From positions 62,001-126,000 of the forward strand of contig JAMYHX010000046.1 in the NCBI GenBank assembly GCA_025529335.1: 64,000 bases of DNA. Reading direction: 5' to 3'. The notes beneath the pieces are model-generated. The model worked only from the letters and a program-made list of their open reading frames with translations. It made no database searches and was not told where the DNA came from. Source of the stretch: Rhizopus sp. PT2906 (lineage: Eukaryota > Mucoromycota > Mucoromycetes > Mucorales > Rhizopodaceae). Position 1 is the stretch's first letter; each line of letters starts with the position of its first letter. Of the stretch, positions 22,890-35,138 are shown one piece after another. The position numbers and the translations under genes are program-made.

Positions 22890-25800
22890 ATGTTACTGAA
22901 TTTAATTAAAGGAAATCACAAATTCATCCATAGACGGCACTATGCCACTATTGGTATTAGAAGAGAAGATAAAAGTCGCTGGGAACGACGCACTCCGTTG
23001 ACACCAGATCATGTCAAGAAATTGATTCAAGAGACAGGCACTCAAGTCTATGTTCAGCCCAGTACAAAGAGAATCTTTCCAATCGAGAGTTATGAAAAGG
23101 TAAGCTCATGTGTGTATACGTGGCAACAACGCAAAATGGCTGATCTGGTTGCTAGGCTGGTGCTATAGTAACCGAAGATCTATCAAAGGCAGATGTCATC
23201 CTTGGTATCAAAGAAGTACCCCAGGAATCACTTTTGCCAGACAAGACCTATCTCTTCTTTTCCCACACTCATAAAGGGAACGAAAAAAACATGCCAATGC
23301 TTCAAACCATACTTGACAAGGTAACTAAGTTGTACAAAACTTTACTTGTTTTTCTCACCCTCTCGTGGGAATAGAGGATACGCTTAATGGACTACGAGTT
23401 AATGACAGACGAAAAAGGAAGGAGATTGGTTGCCTTTGGTAAATTCGCTGGTAATGCAGGTATGATTGATATTCTGCATGGAATGGGCCATCGATTCCTT
23501 GGGTTAGGCTATAGCACTCCGTTTATGGTAAAGAAAAGGAAAAGACAAATATATTTAAAGTAACTCTAATTAAATTATGGTAGTATACATCAATGGCACA
23601 TGCTTATCCTACCTTAAACGAGGCCAGATTAGCGCTTGCTAGAGTTGCCGACATGATCGAACGAAATGGAACACCTAAAGACTTTGGCCCTCTTGTCTAT
23701 ACATTTACAGGAGGTGGCAATGTAGCTCAGGTAAGGGGAAATAACAGTGCAGCAAGATGACGTGAATGGGCTAATGTGTAAAAAGGGTGCCATGGAAATA
23801 TTCAAAGAGCTGCCACATGAATTTGTACCAGCACAAGATTTAGAAAAAATCGTTAATGATAAAAGTAAGGTTATATTTACCTTGATTGTATTTGAGCTAA
23901 CCTCTACATTTTTTAGATCCAAACTTAAACAAGCTTTATGCGGCTCAACTAGACGTCACGGATTACATCGTAACAAAGGATGGAAATAGACCTTTAGAAT
24001 CCCATGATGAGTACATTCGTCATCCCGAAAAATACCATTCGAATTTTCATCAGAAGGTAGTATAGTAATATTACAGGCAACAAACAACTCATGCTGTTCT
24101 TTAGATCGCGCCTTATGCTAACTGTGTTATCACAGGCGCGTACTGGGATAAGCGATATCCAAGAACGCTAACTAATGATCAACTGAGAGAGATAGAGTTG
24201 CTAAAACAAAAGGGTGTCATCAACAAGGGAAAGATGATGAGTTTGGCAGATATCGTTTGTGATATTAGGGTAGGTTCATTTTGTTGTCAATTTTTTATGA
24301 AAGGACTAACATCTAAAAAGGGTGCATTTGAATGTTTATCGCACTCTACCAACGTAGATGACGGCTTCTTTTATTATGACGCTCTCAAGAATGAGGAGCA
24401 TAAAAAGTATGTCTTTGATATTGTATAATAAAAACTACTAACCTGTCTTGCTTAGTCCTGAGGGAAACGGTATCCAGGTCATGGGCATTGACATCTTGCC
24501 TGCAGAACTGCCTGTTGAGAGTAGTCAACATTTTAGTGAAAAGCTGTATCCTTTCATCAAGGAAATGGTTACTCAGCCTGGCCAATCGCCTTTACTGCGT
24601 CACTCAGTGATTGCAGAAGATGGAAAGTTAACTGAGGCTCACCAAGGTTTAAAAAGCTATCTCTCAACCACGCAGAAGGGACCCAAAAAGACTGTTCTTT
24701 TGCTAGGCTCAGGCATGGTCGCCGCTCCTTTAGTGGAGCATTTGGCCAGAAGATCTGATGTGAATATTGTTGTTGGTACGTTGCTTTATCGTCAAATATA
24801 TAGGGTCAAGCTAAAGTCTTTATAGCTAGCAATGTTGCTGAGGAGGCCAAAGCTCTTGTTTCAAAGTTTTCGAACGCAGAGTCTGTTCCTCTAGATATCT
24901 CTGATCGACAGAATCTTTCCGCTCTTGTCGGTAAAGCAGATGTTGTTGTGAGGTAATTACATACGATTTTAAACAGCATATACTGAATTCGTGTGATTAG
25001 CTTTGTTCCTGCTTTTCTGCATACACAAGTAGCCAATGTATGTATTGAACAAAGAAAGGACATGGTCACGGCCAGTTATGTTTCTCCAGAGATGCAAGGC
25101 TTAAATGAGAAGTAAGGAATGAACAAGTGTAACTATAGGTTCGCTTATTCACGTCGACATAGGGCACAAAAGGCGGGTGTCTTGATTATGAATGAAGTTG
25201 GTTTGGATCCTGGTATTGATCACATGTCTGCCATGAAGATCATCGATGAAGCCAAAAGAAAAGGAAGCAAGGTAAGACTATGAAGCGCTTGAGTAATTGA
25301 TTAATAACACCTTTCTTTCAAGATTCGATCCTTCATTTCCTGGTGTGGTGGATTACCTGCTCCCGAAGCATCCAATGTTCCATTTGGCTACAAGTTTAGC
25401 TGGTCCCCCCGTGGTGTACTTACTGCGAGTGGAAATGACGCGATTTACTGGAACAACAAAAAGGTAAGACAAATAAAGGGCCTCATTTTTAGTGTTACTA
25501 AATCGGATAAAAGGAGCATATCATTTCAGGAGATAATTTATTAAAACAGCATTTCCCAGTTGTACGTACCCCTTTTGCTGGGTTTGTATTTGAAGGATTA
25601 GCCAATAGAAATTCCCTTGGTTATGCAGACGTCTACGGCTTAGGTCCGTTGTCCGATATGGACACAATGTTTAGAGGCACTCTTCGTTACCAGGTAAGAC
25701 AATCGGGTGATACTCAATAGCAGAGGCTCACGTTTTATGATAGGGATACTCTGACTTGCTTTACGCCTTCCGCCAATTAGGTTTCTTGGAAACTAAACCC

Positions 25801-26473
25801 CTTAGTGACTGTACGAACTGGGTAAATTAGGAAAAAGAGGGAATAGGTAACCAACCTTCTGACAGACTTGAATAGAAACAGTACTTTGAAACCATCTTAC
25901 GCAGCCCATTGACCAAGGAGTCCGTAACTCAAAGGCTCGGGTTATCTAATGACCACCCAATGACAGAAACTGTTTGGTCAGCCATACACTACTTGCTCTC
26001 AAGGGATAATGATTTCCCTATTCACATGAAAGGAGCAGCACCTTTAGACTTATTTTCAAACCTATTAGCTAAAAGGTTAAGATACGAAAAGGGAGAGCAT
26101 GATATGGTGGCTATGCATCATGAATTTGGTATTGAGCATTCATCTGGTCAGAAGGTATATTCTTGCTACATGACATAAGCATGTGGGTCACTAACGATTT
26201 CATTAGGAAACTTTGACATCTACCTTGATCCGTTACGGCAATGACGAGCACACGGCTATGGCAGAAACAGTTGGATTGCCTGCAGCTATGGCTGTTGAAT
26301 TAGTTTTGGATAACAAAATACCTGAAAGAGGTATACAAGTGCCAACTCAAAGACACGTCTATGAGCCTATCTTGGAGCAACTAGAATTCAAGGGTATCCG
26401 ATTTACTGAACGCGTTGAACCTTATAGAGTCAACCAATTAAAGCCTACTGGTTCTGGTCTTTATCAACAATAA
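22890..26473 (+). CDS. AASS: bifunctional alpha-aminoadipic semialdehyde synthase (LKR/SDH)
   Basis: About fourteen exons and roughly 940 residues, near the length of animal and plant AASS. The start MLLNLIKGNHKFIHRRHYAT looks like a mitochondrial presequence. Then the lysine:2-oxoglutarate reductase half begins (GIRREDKSRWERRTPLTPDH; KTYLFFSHTHKGNEKNMPML; VAFGKFAGNAGMIDILHGMG; YTFTGGGNVAQ). The C-terminal half is a saccharopine dehydrogenase, starting at a Rossmann loop (KTVLLLGSGMVAAPLVEHLA) and continuing with GVLIMNEVGLDPGIDHMSAM, FISWCGGLPAPEASNVPFGY and YADVYGLGPLSDMDTMFRGT. The fused enzyme converts lysine through saccharopine to aminoadipic semialdehyde, the first steps of lysine breakdown. 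Yeast-type fungi use separate Lys1 and Lys9 in the opposite, biosynthetic direction, so this gene points to a catabolic route. The frame is intact throughout. Confidence 0.92.
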
Positions 26474-26740
26474 ATGTGGGTCCAATAATAAACGTGTAAT
26501 ACAAATTCCCTTTATAAACACAAAATTTCCTTTTCATTTATAAAACAACCAAAATAAGTAAACCTGAGATAAACCGTAAAAGAAGAATGTATAAAAATGG
26601 CAATGATAAGCTATCTTACACCTCCCTTTCCTTCTTTCTTTACCCTTTCTCCAATAAATATAAAGTCCGACCCGAAAGACATGTATTTAAAGACTGATTA
26701 ATTTCCTTTTTTTCTTTTTCTTTTTTCTTTTATTGCTACA

Positions 26741-27523
26741 ATGTTTAGTAAGGCACACCCTATACCTACTCCTTATGGACACATTCCTAAATATAGGAAA
26801 AAAAAGGTAAATGTAAGCTCATTAGATAATGAATTTGACGACACTGACACTCTTTAGACCACTGTGCAAGCTCCGTACCCCTTCTTTTCAACTTCATCTA
26901 CCAATTCATTTTTCTCATTTTTATCATCATTATTCACATCAAAGAAAGAACAAGTAGGATTTATGCCTATTCATAACAATAAACCTCAAATACAAACCAT
27001 CACATCAACAGAACCCATTGACTGTCATCATCATTTTAATCAAGAAGATACCCCCTCGCTGTCTACAAGTATGAGTAGTTCAGAAAGCAGTACTACTAGC
27101 AGCAACCAGTATTCATTATCTGATATTGACGACAATACATCCATATTATCTGATATATTATGTGATCATTATGTTTATAAACAGCAGCTCAATAATACGA
27201 TAAAAGATGATAATGTGCCCTTGGAGACATTTAGACTATTTGAAGCACCTCTAGAAAGAGAAAATGACCGTCAACAGTGGATCTTGGTTGAGCAATCAGA
27301 AAAATACAGGGAAAAGAAGTCAGTGAACGAACAGACAATACGCCAACATACCCGTGATATCAGAACAAATACGGACTACTTTCGAATGATTGTAGCGGAA
27401 GTCAACATGATGCGTGCTCAAAAGATTGTATGTCCATTGAGGCAAAGAAGAGTTTTACCCAAACGAAATGACCCGTTCAAAATACGATCAAGTCCTTTAC
27501 AAAACTGTATTATTTGTACATAA
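26741..27523 (+). CDS. Ser-rich hypothetical protein with conserved-looking C-terminus
   Basis: Two exons (26741-26806 and 26858-27523) join in phase and give 243 residues. The first exon encodes MFSKAHPIPTPYGHIPKYRK. A Ser/Phe-rich segment and an acidic low-complexity middle follow. The last third looks ordered: EAPLERENDRQQWILVEQSE, NTDYFRMIVAEVNMMRAQKI, then basic LRQRRVLPKRNDPFKIR and a terminal CIICT. The end of the protein carries a Cys pair that could be lipidated or metal-bound, but no known motif fits exactly. Family unknown; the clean splice supports a real gene. Confidence 0.6.
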
Positions 27524-27800
27524 ACACAATTCTTTATTTATTTGCTTTTTACATCACTACTCTATCTTTTTTATCTTTATACTTCCTTTTTCAAGGGCGT
27601 CCATTAATATGTTGATTTGTGTGCCTGTCATCCTGTCTAACCCTCTACTTAAATTGACTAAATTGGTCGGTAACCCTTCCATAACACACGTTTTGTATGT
27701 TCCTGTATCACCAAAGGATTTCCATGGAAACGCTGTTTCATCTAATTCAGGATCTGCATCGCCTATAGAAAAATAAATAAATACGTTATTTTCTCTAATT

Positions 27801-29097
27801 TCATTGATCCTTACGCAACATGTCCAATAGTCTCTTTCGGATATCCTTTTTCAAATTAAATCTGGCAAGCTCTGAAGCTGTACTTAGGATGAGTGATTTA
27901 TGCAAGCAGACAAAATCCTATGCTTTTACCTGCTTTAGGTTTTGTTCTCCGTTTGAAGGCATCATTTCTATTTATCCTTCTTTCTCTTCCTGGCAAAGGT
28001 CGAAGCGTCCCTGTTATCTTCTCTTCGCCTCTTAACATCAGACTCAAGGATTTAAGCTGACGCGACTTGTATTTCTTAATAACAGGTTCCTTTACTTCCT
28101 CTTTGGCATCATCACCGTCTTCATCATCCTCATCATCACCATGATCTACTTCCTCTACTGATCGTTTAGGCCTAGCTACTTCCTGAATTTCTACGTCTTC
28201 TACTGGTTGTTCAGTTCTGGCTACTTCCTGAGTTTCTACTTCTTCTACTGGTTGTTTAGTTTTGGGTGCTTCCTGATTTTCTTCTTTTTCTGCTGATCGC
28301 TTAGGTCTAGCTACTTTCTGATTCTTTGCTTCTTTCACTGATCGCTTAGGTTTAACAACTTCTTGATTCTTTGCTTCTGCTACTGATCGTTTACTTCTAG
28401 CAACTTCTTGATTTTCTGTTTCCTTGGTAACTGGAACATTCTTGGTTAGAACGTCTTTTTGTAATTATTCTTGTGTACCTTTAGAACCCGTATGAAAGGC
28501 AATATAAGACTTCAACTCATCCGTCAACTTAACCATCTCTCTTGTCAGTTTACTATTAAATCTCTTGCACAGTTCTAGTATGATTGTAAATAGAAATGTA
28601 TAATGATATCATAACCATCGTTGTGTTCTTACTTGTGTTGAATACTTTCAATGGTCGAATGTCGTCTTCTTCTGGTGAAGGAACACAGTAAGCCAGTACA
28701 TGGATACCGTCCTCTCGATAAAGCTTCACTGCCAGTTCATAAATCTTTTTGCATTGGCTTTTAAAATGTTCATTTTTGTCATTCAATAACGCGTCTGATG
28801 GCTCTCTTGTTGTGCTACTCTCAGGCGTTGGTGCTATTTATCAGTGTTAGTGCGTGCATAAATATCACATACAAATAAAAAAGTGATGTATGATTTACAT
28901 TCTGATTGTGGAGTTCTGATCCTCCTAGACGGCCTAGATGCTCTGCTTCCTTTTTCTGAATGTCTTCCAAGGATTTCTTTTTTTATCTTTTTGGCTGAAA
29001 TAATGTGGCTGTATTCGTTTGCAAGAGCTTCTACTTGTTGGTTAAACTCTTCTTTCAAATCGTTTATCTTTTTGAGTAGATCAGCAGGATAAGACAT
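27801..29097 (-). CDS. hypothetical nuclear-looking protein with six 15-residue repeats
   Basis: About five exons; ATG at 29097-29095, stop at 27801-27803. The N-terminus is helical (LLKKINDLKEEFNQQVEALA), followed by a basic Arg/Ser patch. A folded-looking middle (KKIYELAVKLYREDGIHVLA, then YCVPSPEEDDIRPLKVF, and TREMVKLTDELKSYIAFHTG) precedes the repeats. These are followed by an acidic Asp/Glu run, a basic tail (KKYKSRQLKSLSL; RRINRNDAFKRRTK) and a last small exon ending LARFNLKKDIRKRLLDML. The alternating acidic and basic blocks suggest a chromatin or nucleolar protein. I recognise no domain. An alternative ending without the last intron would add six residues and stop at about 27898. Confidence 0.6.
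28135..28404 (-). repeat. six tandem 45-bp coding repeats (15 aa)
   Basis: Six back-to-back units of 15 residues, of the type VARPKRSVEEVENQE. Variants replace RPKRS by RTEQP or KTKQP. Unit edges were set on the minus strand from 28404 down to 28135. The length is constant and a KRSV or KQPV core recurs. Confidence 0.85.
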
Positions 29098-29675
29098 CAA
29101 GAAGAAAGATGTGTATATGTATATGTGTGTTTGTGAGTGAGTGAGTGTGTGAGTGCAAAAAAGGGGGGAGGTAATCACGTTTACGGGCATTTAAAATGTG
29201 AGTATGTGATTGGCAATTATATTTGAATTTCAGTGCTGTCATGTTGTACAAACCGTAATCAAAAGTAACCATGCGATCATTGGGAAAATGATAAAAGATA
29301 GTAATCGCTAAGCAACGGTTTGCTTGACAATAAGCGATATAGATTTCATATTATATATATGTTTGCTTTGTAACAGCTTGACAACTTCAACGTCTAATCC
29401 AAAAAATATCCAATTTCTATTTTAAATTCCGAATATGGTTTCTAAGAAATTGATACCTGAAAGGTTTGTAATTTTGTGTATATGCGCTGACGCATTCTTG
29501 ACAAGCGACAATAAGAGCCATAGACATACACACTTAGTTCGGTATATGTGAATAGAAGCAACATCAGGATGACGACAGGGTGGGGTGTACCTAGATTCAT
29601 GCTGCCCTCACTGTTTAGTCTTCTTTGATTGGCCATTCAACTATACTACGTCTCTTTTTTTATCTTTATTTCATC
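29098..29675. other. divergent promoter region
   Basis: Spacer between the start codons of two divergent genes. It has GT-rich DNA (TGTGTGTTTGTGAGTGAG, near 29124-29141) upstream of the minus gene and T-rich DNA upstream of the plus gene. The 64-codon minus frame at 29442-29636 is not convincing. Confidence 0.45.
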
Positions 29676-32600
29676 ATGGAAAAAGCAAAGTTTAACTATG
29701 AAGTGAACAGAGATCTTGTTTATTACTTTGACGACACGCAAATTGAAATAATCTACACACAGCCTGGAACAACAGAAAAGTCAAGGCAGCATATTCTAGT
29801 TTCGGATCTACAAATAGATGCTGAAAAGGTTTTATATCAGTTGATGTATTCATTCAAGGAAACTTATACCTTTCCTATCTTTTTCTTGCTCCCTAGTTAC
29901 AAATCAAACACGTCCTAAGCTGTCGATTGCACGATCAACCAAAGCTTATCATTGCATGCGTGGATTCTGATAACCATAATCACTTCTTTTGGCACAGTGT
30001 CATCGCAAAGGAATGTAAAAAAATCAACTTTGAAACACCCATTGTTGGTAATATCACTCAAGCAAAAATAACAAATCGACCTTTTGAAGTGGTAGGCTCG
30101 GATATTATTTCAGTCATTTGAGCATCTCATCTGATTCTTCCTGTTAGAACTATGTGTATAAAAACTTGACCGCAGAGACCAAAATGTGTTATGCACTTGT
30201 CATCGGTATCCAGAACGGTTCAACTGTTCTTATCCTATTGCATATTGATCACTCGCTTAATATTAGCATTGTAAGATAGCATGTTTTAAATCAGGCTCGT
30301 TTATCTCATCTTCTTTTTAACATGTAGTCTTTCAAATACCTTGAAAACGAAGATGACAATATTGGACACGTTACTGCCATTTATATCCTGCCTCAAGACG
30401 CAGAAGATAGACGTATGGGACATCACGATCCACAAATTCTGCTCGGATATAGTAAAGGTGCTATTCGCATCTACCGATTCAGAGCCACCGTCTATTCGTT
30501 TAAGGCTTCAAGAATAAGATCACCTATTGATTTATCTGAATTCACAGAATTCCCTGGATGTATGTAAAGCATATCCTCTGTCTTGCTATACTCTAGACTT
30601 ATATTTTACTATAGACCCGATTACTCACTTGTCCTGTGCAAGAACATACAATAGTTTAAGATTTATTGTTGCTTTTGCACAAGCTAAACCTGGTGACGAT
30701 GTAAAATACGAGTGAGTTCCAACGATTGTACGTTTACATGATACTGACACTTCTCGAAAAGAAATGCTACCTCATACGTAAAGATTGTTGAATTCAATGG
30801 TCCACAAAGGCAAGTTATTAAGCATTTTTCAGCGCCCACACCTACGGCATTGGCAACTGAGGCTCAGTTAATGCCTCACCATGAAAATGGAATCGATCTG
30901 ACCATCGTCTTTTACTCACAGCCGACTTATAAGATCAGCGTTTGGTATTTGGATGACAAACAACAATTAACGCTCACCCTTGAACGAGAGATTGACGAAT
31001 CTGCGTGCATTCAACAATTGCATCAGCCAACATATGCTCAGGTTGATATGAAAGAATTTCTTTTACGAAAAGCAGAAAAAGTGGTCGAATATGCCTTTCC
31101 TCACCACGCGGTATGCCTGAAACGAAAAGCAACAACCGTTTTTTTTGAAGAGAGTCTGGCTGCCATCGAGGCTGCGCAGGTGAAGAAGGAGCGATTATCG
31201 CACAAGATAAAGCCAGGATATAAAGAGGAGGGGGGATGGAGTCTGATTCAGCCAAAGAATGAAATCATGGTCGAACAGGGCCGATCTCCATATTCTGCTG
31301 GCGAATTACCAGATTCTGAAATGCTTATACCCAAAATCATGGCTTCTGATAGGGAAGATGTGGACAAGAGTGATCAGGGTGCTGCTGAAGAGCTAAAGGA
31401 CTTGGAACATTTGGATCAAGAAAATAGCGTAAACGCCCAGTCAGATGAAGAATATGAGAGCGCTGAAGAGGTGCAATTCGACCAAGACTTTAAGGATGAC
31501 GAAGGAGCACTATCGAATCAAGAATATAAGAATGAAAATGACATAGAGTTGAATAGAGAACTGGAGAACAATATTGAGATACAGAGAAATCAAGAAGCCG
31601 AGGAATCCTACAAGGAACAAACCACTACCTTAAGCACAACAGAAAAAGTTAGGGAAATTGTACAAGAATCTGTTACTGTTGTAACGTCAGAACAAGCATT
31701 GTCAGATGGCGTAGAGGAAACGATAGAGCAGGAGGAAGCAGTGGAAATTGAATCGTTTGAATTTATTAAAGAACCGTCTGATTATGATGAGACAGATGCC
31801 ACAGGTGATCAAGAACAGACTGAATTAATTGATGCTGAGCGACAGCAAGCGGATACCGTCTCAACTGAAGAGAAGATTGATACAAAGACATCTTATGACC
31901 AAGGCCAAACCAACGAAGTTGCTACTGGACAAGAAGCAGTATTATCAGAATCTCCTACATCATCTATAAAAGAAACAGTACCTGATGAATCTTCCGCAAT
32001 TGCTAAAGAAACACCGCCTACATTCAGAGAGAACTCTCCAGTTCAAGATAAAGAATTGCCTGAAAGAGATGATAAGCTCGAACCAAGCACTATAGCAGAC
32101 AATATTCAGAAGCCAACTGAAACTGCGGAGGAAATGCATGCTGAGGAATCCATGGAACTTGATAAGTTTGGAAGCTGGATGGATGTGGATGACGAAGAGG
32201 AGGGTGAAGGTATGCAGGTAGATGATGCAGCAGACAAGGATGAAGATATGACCTCAGTCAACGATGATAAAGAAGAAGAAGACGGCGAACACATGATAGC
32301 AGATGATCTTGACTCATACGTCATGGTTGACCGAGAGGATGATTTTGAAGATACAGAGCTTAGAAAGCGAAGACAATCGCTAGAAGTATTTAGTGAAGAA
32401 GTTAACCCCGAAGCGGATGAAATTATATTACCTGTAAAGCACGATGTACGATGGTCACAGCCAATCACGAAACAAGTGTCAAAGGATGTAGGTGATGATA
32501 ATTATTATAGAGATGACGCGGTAGCATTTGGAATGCAAGGCGAGGAGGAGTCTGACGATTTGGTCTTACTTCAAGATAAAACAGACACAGAACAGAAGGA

Positions 32601-33948
32601 AGACGAAGGTACAGAGTATGCTGAATTAATTGAGAATCAATGGGAAGAAGAAGATCAAGAGTATGCTGATGAAAAAGCGCGCGGCGATGAATACGCTGAA
32701 GAAGAAGGCGAGGAGCTGAACGAAAATATGCTGTATTTGAATGAAGATGATGAGGAGAATGTAAATCAAGATGATTTAAGCCAAAATGAAACCAGCTCAA
32801 GTGGTGAGTTTCCTGAGTATGGTGAAGACGAACAAGATGTACTTGATCAGAAGGACCAAGAAGGAAAAGAAGAGAATGATGACGTTACAAAAGGTGAAGA
32901 GAGCACAGAAACTGAAACCAGAGAGGAGGTTAAACTACACGAAATACCTGCAAAAATAGATGAGTTGACCAACTTGACTGAGGACGTAAAGAAAACAACA
33001 GACGCTCAAGACCGTGATGGATCAGACAATGATAAAGACAACAGAGAGAATGTTGAAGATAATGAGGCTGATAGAGATGGACTTGATGATAGTACATATC
33101 ATGAATACGCCGATGAAACTGAAGGAAATAACCAGACAGACTTTCTTGAGCATGTAGAAGAAGCACCAACCAATGCAGATGTGCTTGAAGATGACGCTAG
33201 CTTGCCAGAGTACGAAGAAGAGATTGATCATTTAGAACACGACGCGTATGAAGAAGAAAACAATGATGACGACATGTATAAGAGTGTTAAAAGTTACGAA
33301 GACTATGAAGATATAGAAACTGATGAAGATGAATTGAAGCATTATCCAGATGACCAGCATGATGATGAATACGAAGACTATGAAGAAGACCAGATAAGGG
33401 AAAACTATGATGAATACATAGACACTGAAGGTAGATATGATAAATTTGAAGATGAGAAACCACAAGAAAACAATGATGGTAATCAACAAGACTTTATTGC
33501 TATCGATGATGGGTCAGACTATACACAGGATACAACTGAACAAGAAGAGAAAGATGACTGCTTGGAGTACCCATTAGACGATGAAGAAATACCCCCTGAT
33601 TATGACTATGATGAAGATGATGCAGAAGACGTTACAAATGAATATTATGGCTATTCCCAAGATTCAATAAAGGAGCCACAGAGTGGTGATATAGAAATCA
33701 TATCGGATGATGAAGAAAATTCAGACATTAACAATACCGAGGCCATCAATGAAAGTGAAAGTAGCGCAGATGACACTGATATGGACTCGAGCTCTAACAT
33801 GGATGAAGACATTACCAATGACAAAAAGACTCTTGCATTCAAATCAGCAAAAGAAGCTGCAGAACGGGATAAGCACTCTGGCTCACTGTTTGATAAAATT
33901 AAGTCATTATATGATTTGCAGATTTATAAATGGGGAAGAACTAAATAA
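29676..33948 (+). CDS. large protein: beta-rich N-terminal domain plus very acidic tail
   Basis: Six introns in the first 1.2 kb join a series of small exons to one long exon reaching 33948, giving roughly 1,300 residues. The N-terminal 370 residues alternate beta-strand-like segments (IIACVDSDNHNHFFWHSVIA; MCYALVIGIQNGSTVLILLH; PQILLGYSKGAIRIYRF; LRFIVAFAQAKPGDD), which reads like a WD40-type beta-propeller. The join into the long exon goes through KYENATSYVKIVEFNGPQ. From about residue 470 the chain is extremely rich in Asp and Glu, with recurring Tyr (DDDMYKSVKSYEDYEDIETD) and no stop or intron for about 2.5 kb. A short basic tail ends it (LYDLQIYKWGRTK). Function unknown. Acidic tails of this kind are seen in histone chaperones and nucleolar proteins, but no family is recognised. 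Confidence 0.7.
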
Positions 33949-34297
33949 AGCTTGTTCATACAATTTCTTTTCGAAACAGCTTCTTAATCTTTTTATGTTG
34001 TTGAATATATCTTGTGTGTGTTTAAGCAACCAAACGCCTAACGTAACACAAGACATTTGTTCAAAATTTGAATAAAGTTACTATTACGGATAAATAGCGG
34101 CCAGTGTTAATAAAAAAGGAAATTCTGTAACATGCGTGTATGTGAAAAGCTGTTTATTATTAAAGTAAAATAAACACAGAATATGTATGGTAAATTATGA
34201 CGCAAGGGAATGCACCATCGCTGATCCCGGTTTCCTTTACATAAAAGATGCATCGATTTATACGATCTTCTTTTTCTTTTTCATTTTAAAGCACTCA
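33949..34297. other. intergenic
   Basis: AT-rich spacer with T-rich promoter-like DNA just before the sulfotransferase start at 34298. No other feature was seen. Confidence 0.5.
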
Positions 34298-35013
34298 ATG
34301 GCACCTTTACAAGTTATCGGCGCAGGGTTTGGAAGAACAGGAACAGATAGTCTTCGTATGGCTTTAGAGACGCTAGGGTAAAAGTACATCATTTAACATT
34401 GTGTTTTTTTTTTTATTAAAAAAGTTTAATTTTGCATTTCAGATATCGTACTCATCATATGTCCTGCTTCATAAAGGATCCCAATCTTGATCCATTACCC
34501 TTTAAAGAAGCCTACTTGAACAATAAACAAGGTGATTGGGACACGATCTACAAAGGTTTTGATGCGGCTGTAGACTGGCCTACATGTACTTTCTATAAAG
34601 AATTAATGGAGAAGTACCCTGAAGCAAAAGTCATACTGACCGTGAGAACACCAGAAAGCTGGTATAAGTCTATAGTGAATACCATTGTTCCACTTGCGTC
34701 CAGTGCAGCGTGTTCCGAAAATCCCACTCTCAAGAGAATGGGTGACATGTGCGACACTGTGATACTCGATGGCCTTTTTATCGACAAAGAAAAAATAAAC
34801 AACGAAGAATACGTGAAGCAATTGTTCATTGATCATATTGAAGAGGTTAAACGAACCGTGCCTCCAGAAAGGCTCTTGGTTATGGAGTTAGGTGAAGGAT
34901 GGGAGAGACTTTGCAAGTTCTTGGACAAAAAAGTACCCGATCAGCCCTATCCCAAGGCTAATTCAACTCAGGAATTTATTCAAAGAACTAAAAAAGCCAT
35001 GGACGCGAAATAA
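34298..35013 (+). CDS. P-loop sulfotransferase-family protein
   Basis: Two exons (34298-34377 and 34443-35013) join in phase and give 216 residues. The N-terminus has the nucleotide loop of PAPS-dependent sulfotransferases (VIGAGFGRTGTDSLRMALET). A second conserved segment (KVILTVRTPESWYKSI) matches the 3'-phosphate-binding arginine and serine. The closing part GEGWERLCKFLDKKVPDQPY is the usual end of this fungal/animal group (Pfam Sulfotransfer_4 type). These proteins are common in fungi; their substrates are mostly unknown and some may not be active sulfotransferases. The length is slightly short for the group, because the segment after the first loop is compact. Confidence 0.85.
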
Positions 35014-35138
35014 GATAAATAAATGAAGACGCAAGGCATCAGTAGTGATCTTGATATTACTTTAAAAGCTTTGCTCAAGAACAACATATAAATAAAATTG
35101 AGTGTTTGAAACTTGATTTTAATGTCTATGCGCGCATT

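Noticed and set aside
32106..33489. Several minus-strand frames opposite the acidic exon (Ser-rich or Val/Phe-rich)
   Set aside because: They are shadows of GAA/GAT-rich codons on the plus strand.
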